NCBI GenBank assembly: GCA_017445685.1
Contig: JAFSTS010000227.1
Span: forward strand, 1-8,955
Origin: Clostridia bacterium
Lineage (GTDB): Bacteria; Bacillota_A; Clostridia; Oscillospirales; Acutalibacteraceae
Length of the DNA: 8,955 nucleotides
Direction: 5' to 3'
Both the position numbers and the translations under genes were made by a program. This document shows positions 6,145 to 8,955 of the stretch, piece after piece; the first letter of the stretch is position 1, and each line of letters begins with the position of its first letter. The notes beneath the pieces were generated by a model, which was not told the DNA's origin, ran no database searches, and was given only the letters and a program-made list of their open reading frames with translations.

Positions 6145-7302
6145 TTAATCAATGTCAAGTCTGCGCAGAATTTCTTTTGTATTTTCCACACTTTCTTTGT
6201 CGGTGTTTTTCATTATGTCCTTTGCTCTCTCAAAGCTATGATGTTCCGGCCGGAAAACGATTCCGAAAATTCTTATTATCCAAAACACCGGCAGCAAAAA
6301 CGGAGCTTTTTCCAAAGCGGGATAGATTTTTTTGAGATCTTTGTAAGGCAGAAAAATTTTAGACAGGAAAAACTTTATTTTTCCCAAGACGAGAGATTTG
6401 TCATAGCTGATGTTTCCCGACGCTGCGTTTGCGGGATTTCCCGATCTGCCGCCGGCAAAAATGTATTCGGTAAGCTTCAGATAAAATTCGTCATACTCTC
6501 TTCCTTCAAACCAAATCTCACCCAAAGCTTTTATGCTTTCAAAAAATTTTTTGAGTCTGCATTTTTCCAAATATTTTTCAAGCGCTTCCCGGTCGAGCCG
6601 GTTTTCATATTTTTTAAGGTAAAGATAAATATCAATAACAGAATGTATGCCGATGCCTGCCGTTTTCGAAAAATTTTCCGCCATGTGACAGAGAAGATAT
6701 GTCAGCTCAAATTCTTTTTTCATCACAAGGCTGCCGTTTTCTTCGGCGACATTTTCCCAAACACTGTCAAAAAAACCGCTGCCGCTTACGAGCTTGTTGT
6801 GGATCTCAACGCAGATATACGGTTTTTTCCAAAAGACAAAGTGCTTGTCGTTGCGGCTTTCAAATTTGTAGGAAAGCTCTTTGAGAAGAGGAACTGTTTT
6901 TTCGTAATCCTTCTGCTTTACCAGTATGTCCGTGTCGGTGCTGTAGCGCATATATTTTTCGGGATAGAGATCTTGCAAAACAGCTCCTTTGAGAAGTACG
7001 AAACGAATGTTGTTTTCATGAAAAATTTTTGAAACTTCTTCGATCGAGCCGTTTCTTGCGACGCTTGACATGATCATCATCTTGTTGACGGCGGACATTT
7101 TTTCAAATATTTCACGGGGAATATTTTCTTCAAGAGGTTTTAAGGCGTTGAAAACAAGTCCCATAATGCGATGAGACTGCGCTGCGCGAAAGACTTTTTC
7201 AAAGCTGACGTCATTTTGAAAGTCAAAACTTACAGGAATATTGCATATAGAACTTCTTACACATTCGATAATGAAAGCGTTCTCTTTGGAAAGCTCCTTC
7301 AA
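6145..7302 (-). CDS. Uncharacterised nucleotidyltransferase-fold family protein
   Basis: A 385-aa protein resembling the family annotated as uncharacterised nucleotidyltransferases (NTP_transf_5 type). Diagnostic features are an N-terminal helical part with SHRIMGLVFNAL (43-54), then FVLLKGAVL (101-109), YPEKYMRYSTDTDILV (113-128) with paired acids D123 and D125 as likely metal ligands, and CVEIHNKL (164-171) giving E166 as a possible third carboxylate. A helical C-terminal region ends in a hydrophobic stretch around FLLPVFWIIRIFGIVF, which might contact a membrane but is short of a clear transmembrane segment. The start is TTG at 7302: AAGGGGG lies 9 nt upstream, and the frame is closed 7 codons upstream by a stop with no other start. 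Members are often seen near polysaccharide or peptide-modification genes, but none is here. The substrate is unknown. It is first in an apparent operon with trmB. Confidence 0.75.
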   Translation of the reverse strand: MKELSKENAFIIECVRSSICNIPVSFDFQNDVSFEKVFRAAQSHRIMGLVFNALKPLEENIPREIFEKMSAVNKMMIMSSVARNGSIEEVSKIFHENNIRFVLLKGAVLQDLYPEKYMRYSTDTDILVKQKDYEKTVPLLKELSYKFESRNDKHFVFWKKPYICVEIHNKLVSGSGFFDSVWENVAEENGSLVMKKEFELTYLLCHMAENFSKTAGIGIHSVIDIYLYLKKYENRLDREALEKYLEKCRLKKFFESIKALGEIWFEGREYDEFYLKLTEYIFAGGRSGNPANAASGNISYDKSLVLGKIKFFLSKIFLPYKDLKKIYPALEKAPFLLPVFWIIRIFGIVFRPEHHSFERAKDIMKNTDKESVENTKEILRRLDID

Positions 7303-7333
7303 TTCGCCGCGCCCCCTTTTTCAAACTGCTTAA

Positions 7334-7362
7334 ATGATAACTTATTGGAAAGCAAAAGTCAA
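7334..7362 (-). promoter_or_regulatory. Promoter of the nucleotidyltransferase-trmB operon
   Basis: On the - strand TTGACT (7362-7357), a 17-nt spacer and TATCAT (7339-7334) match the vegetative consensus closely. The start site would be near 7327, leaving a leader of about 25 nt before the TTG start at 7302. It diverges from the pyrC promoter without overlapping it. Confidence 0.78.
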
Positions 7363-7406
7363 TGATTTTTCGGGCGGAAAAAGACAAAATAAAAGCCTTG
7401 GATGTG

Positions 7407-7435
7407 TTGACAAAAGAGGTGCTTGGTGATATACT
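7407..7435 (+). promoter_or_regulatory. Promoter of the pyrC-pyrK operon
   Basis: TTGACA (7407-7412), a 17-nt spacer and TATACT (7430-7435) preceded by TGA (extended -10) form a near-perfect vegetative promoter. The leader to the ATG at 7474 is only about 32 nt, A-rich at first, then GGAAGGG (7461-7467) as the ribosome site. There is no space for a PyrR-type attenuator, and none of its hairpins is visible. Confidence 0.85.
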
Positions 7436-7473
7436 ATAAAAAATAAAAAACGGTTACTGCGGAAGGGTAGCTT

Positions 7474-8694
7474 ATGACGATGGCAGACAGATTGAGAAAA
7501 TTTCAGATGACTCAGCTTCCGGGATTTGATCCCGAAGTTTGTATGCCGATTTTGTCTGAAGAGGACTGCCACGGAGAATATATTGCGTTTCCCGGCTTTT
7601 GCGATGTGCATGTGCATTTTCGAGAGCCGGGGTTTTCTTATAAAGAGACGATAAAAAGCGGAGGCCTTGCCGCCGCGCGCGGAGGATACACGGATGTTTG
7701 CACAATGCCGAATCTGTCTCCCGTGCCGGACAGCGTTGAAAACATCAAAAAGCAGTTGTCCATCATTGAAAAAGACGCGTCCGTAGGCGTTCATCCGTAT
7801 GCGTCGATCACTGTCTCCCAGCTTGGAGAAAAGCTGTCCGATATGGAAGGGCTGAGTAAATTTTGCATAGCCTTTTCCGACGACGGCAAAGGAGTACAAA
7901 ACGGCGAGATTATGGAAGAAGCGATGATACGCGCAAAAAAACTCGGCAAGCTTATCGTGGCTCATTGTGAAGTTAATTCCCTGCTTGAGGGCGGATATAT
8001 TCATAAAGGCGTTTATGCAAAAGAGCATAACCATAAAGGCATTTGCTCTGAGAGCGAATGGCGTCAGATCGAGCGCGATGTCGAGCTTGCGAAGAAAACG
8101 GGCTGTTCATACCATGCATGCCATATTTCCTGCCGTGAGAGCGTGGAGATAATCAGAAAAGCGAAGGCAGACGGCGTTGACGTCACCTGTGAAACTGCGC
8201 CGCATTACCTGACTCTTGACGAAAGCTGTCTTGAAGAGGACGGAAAATTCAAGATGAATCCGCCGCTTAGATCGGCTGACGACAGACGGGCGCTGATTGA
8301 AGGCTTGATCGACGGCACCGTTGACATGATAGCAACAGATCATGCTCCGCATTCGGTTGAGGAAAAGAGCAGAGGGCTTGAAAAGAGCGCCTTCGGAATT
8401 GTCGGGCTTGAAACCGCTTTTCCCGTGCTGTACACATTTCTTGTCAAAGAAAACATTATTTCGCTTGAAAAACTGATACAGCTTCTTTCGGTCAATCCGA
8501 GAAAAAGGTTTAATATACCCTTCAATCCGAATGACTTTTGTGTTTGGGATTTGTCCAAGCAGTTTACAGTCGATCCGAAACAGTTTTTGTCCATGGGCAG
8601 ATCGACTCCGTATGAAGGAATGAAGCTCTACGGCGAATGTCTGAAAACCGTAAGAAACTCAAAAACCGTCTATGAAAAACAGGTGAGAGAATGA
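7474..8694 (+). CDS. pyrC: Dihydroorotase (class I)
   Basis: Zinc amidohydrolase of de novo pyrimidine synthesis that interconverts carbamoyl-aspartate and dihydroorotate in the cytoplasm. Visible: DVHVHFREPG (44-53) with metal ligands H46 and H48 and substrate-binding R50, MPN (78-80), FSDDGKG (134-140) with the bridging Asp of class I enzymes, AHCE (163-166, H164), CHIS (216-219, H217), CETAPHY (239-245), MNPPLR (261-266), and catalytic D289 in ATDHAPH. The C-terminal GRSTPYEGMKL matches the family. The protein is 406 aa; only 45 residues precede the HxH motif, against roughly 55-60 in familiar members, so the N-terminal beta-sandwich strands look reduced. ATG at 7474 is chosen because the GGAAGGG site ends 6 nt upstream; ATG at 7480 is possible. 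It overlaps pyrK by ATGA. Confidence 0.95.
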   Translation: MTMADRLRKFQMTQLPGFDPEVCMPILSEEDCHGEYIAFPGFCDVHVHFREPGFSYKETIKSGGLAAARGGYTDVCTMPNLSPVPDSVENIKKQLSIIEKDASVGVHPYASITVSQLGEKLSDMEGLSKFCIAFSDDGKGVQNGEIMEEAMIRAKKLGKLIVAHCEVNSLLEGGYIHKGVYAKEHNHKGICSESEWRQIERDVELAKKTGCSYHACHISCRESVEIIRKAKADGVDVTCETAPHYLTLDESCLEEDGKFKMNPPLRSADDRRALIEGLIDGTVDMIATDHAPHSVEEKSRGLEKSAFGIVGLETAFPVLYTFLVKENIISLEKLIQLLSVNPRKRFNIPFNPNDFCVWDLSKQFTVDPKQFLSMGRSTPYEGMKLYGECLKTVRNSKTVYEKQVRE

Positions 8695-8955
8695 AACAGG
8701 TAACATTGAGAGTAAAAGAGAATATCGCCTTGACGCGCGAGGTTTATAAAATGACGCTTGAGGGCGATGTCAGCGAAATAAAACGCCCCGGTCAGTTTAT
8801 CAATCTGAAGATCACGGGAGTATTTTTGAGAAGACCTGTTTCCGTTTGCGATAAAGATGAAAGCAGCGTGACGATAGTTTATAAGGTCGTCGGAAAGGGC
8901 ACGAAAATAATGTCGAAAATGTCCTGCGGCGAAGAGCTTGATGTTCTTACCGGAC
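8691..8955 (+). CDS. pyrK: Dihydroorotate dehydrogenase electron-transfer subunit, 5' part only
   Basis: The first 88 codons of PyrK, the FAD and [2Fe-2S] subunit that passes electrons from PyrD to NAD+ in class 1B dihydroorotate dehydrogenase. Visible: RPGQFINL (32-39), the FAD-binding RRPVSV (47-52) and VVGKGT (66-71) followed by the strand leading to the LDVLTG motif (83-88). The window ends before the NAD and iron-sulfur parts, so those cannot be checked. The ATG overlaps the pyrC stop (ATGA), and AGGTGAGAG just upstream is a plausible ribosome site, so the two proteins are probably made from one message by coupled translation. The gene is cut by the window edge, not by a mutation. Confidence 0.92.
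   Translation, partial: MKQVTLRVKENIALTREVYKMTLEGDVSEIKRPGQFINLKITGVFLRRPVSVCDKDESSVTIVYKVVGKGTKIMSKMSCGEELDVLTG

Noticed and set aside
6238..7032. A 264-codon open frame on the + strand opposite the nucleotidyltransferase gene
   Set aside because: Phe/Lys/Arg-rich shadow translation with no motif; the opposite strand carries the DxD signature, RBS and promoter.
7366..7382. TTTTTC/GAAAAA inverted repeat between the divergent promoters
   Set aside because: Arms are only 6 bp and almost all A/T, common by chance in such DNA; it overlaps neither promoter.
7378..7393. AAAAAGACAAAATAAA, also found at 1492-1507 after proS
   Set aside because: A 16-base A-rich match. The second copy has no paired hairpin arm, so it is most likely chance in A-rich intergenic DNA rather than a repeat family.
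7342..8034. A 230-codon open frame on the - strand running from pyrC across the divergent promoters
   Set aside because: It covers both promoters and is antisense to the dihydroorotase metal-site motifs; no ribosome site or family resemblance is seen.

Overview
The window looks like chromosomal DNA from a Gram-positive anaerobe of the class Clostridia, probably an Oscillospiraceae/Ruminococcaceae-like lineage (inference). The evidence is an archaeal/eukaryotic-type prolyl-tRNA synthetase with a C-terminal Cys zinc domain, a Firmicutes-type TrmB, a PyrK-type electron-transfer subunit next to a class I dihydroorotase, strong AGGA/GAGG ribosome binding sites, and near-consensus sigma-A promoters. 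I see no mobile element, CRISPR array, rRNA or tRNA gene.

Layout: (1) 57-1493 (+), proS, ending at a strong bidirectional terminator (1502-1547). (2) A leftward block, 7302 down to 1671. It begins at a near-consensus promoter (7334-7362) with an uncharacterised nucleotidyltransferase-fold protein and trmB, 14 nt apart. After 72 nt holding a separate promoter with two abutting perfect palindromes come a GH38-family alpha-mannosidase-like protein (929 aa) and a HAD-superfamily phosphatase-like protein (308 aa), joined by a TAATG stop/start overlap. (3) A rightward pyrimidine operon from its own promoter (7407-7435): pyrC (7474-8694), overlapping by ATGA the start of pyrK, which runs off the window end.

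The most unusual part is 1671-5458. The GH38-like protein keeps the fold signatures and most metal-site motifs (HWDRE, DGQ, HAHDS), but the position of the catalytic nucleophile and zinc-ligand Asp (family pattern GYxPDSFG) is Phe123 (GYNVFSFG). The usual active-site Arg after it is Lys147. The protein is full length with no frameshift, translationally coupled to a HAD protein with all four catalytic motifs, and driven by a promoter whose -35/-10 spacer is a 15-bp palindrome. This looks like a regulated two-gene sugar-processing module with altered or absent classical GH38 chemistry. Separately, TrmB has Cys129 where the family's catalytic Asp (SDPWPK) is expected.

The genes fall into unrelated jobs: tRNA charging (ProS), tRNA modification (TrmB), pyrimidine synthesis (PyrC/PyrK) and sugar metabolism (GH38/HAD). 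No transporter or regulator for the sugar module lies in the window. Non-coding stretches are all under 300 bases (1494-1670, 5387-5458, 7303-7473); each is described below.
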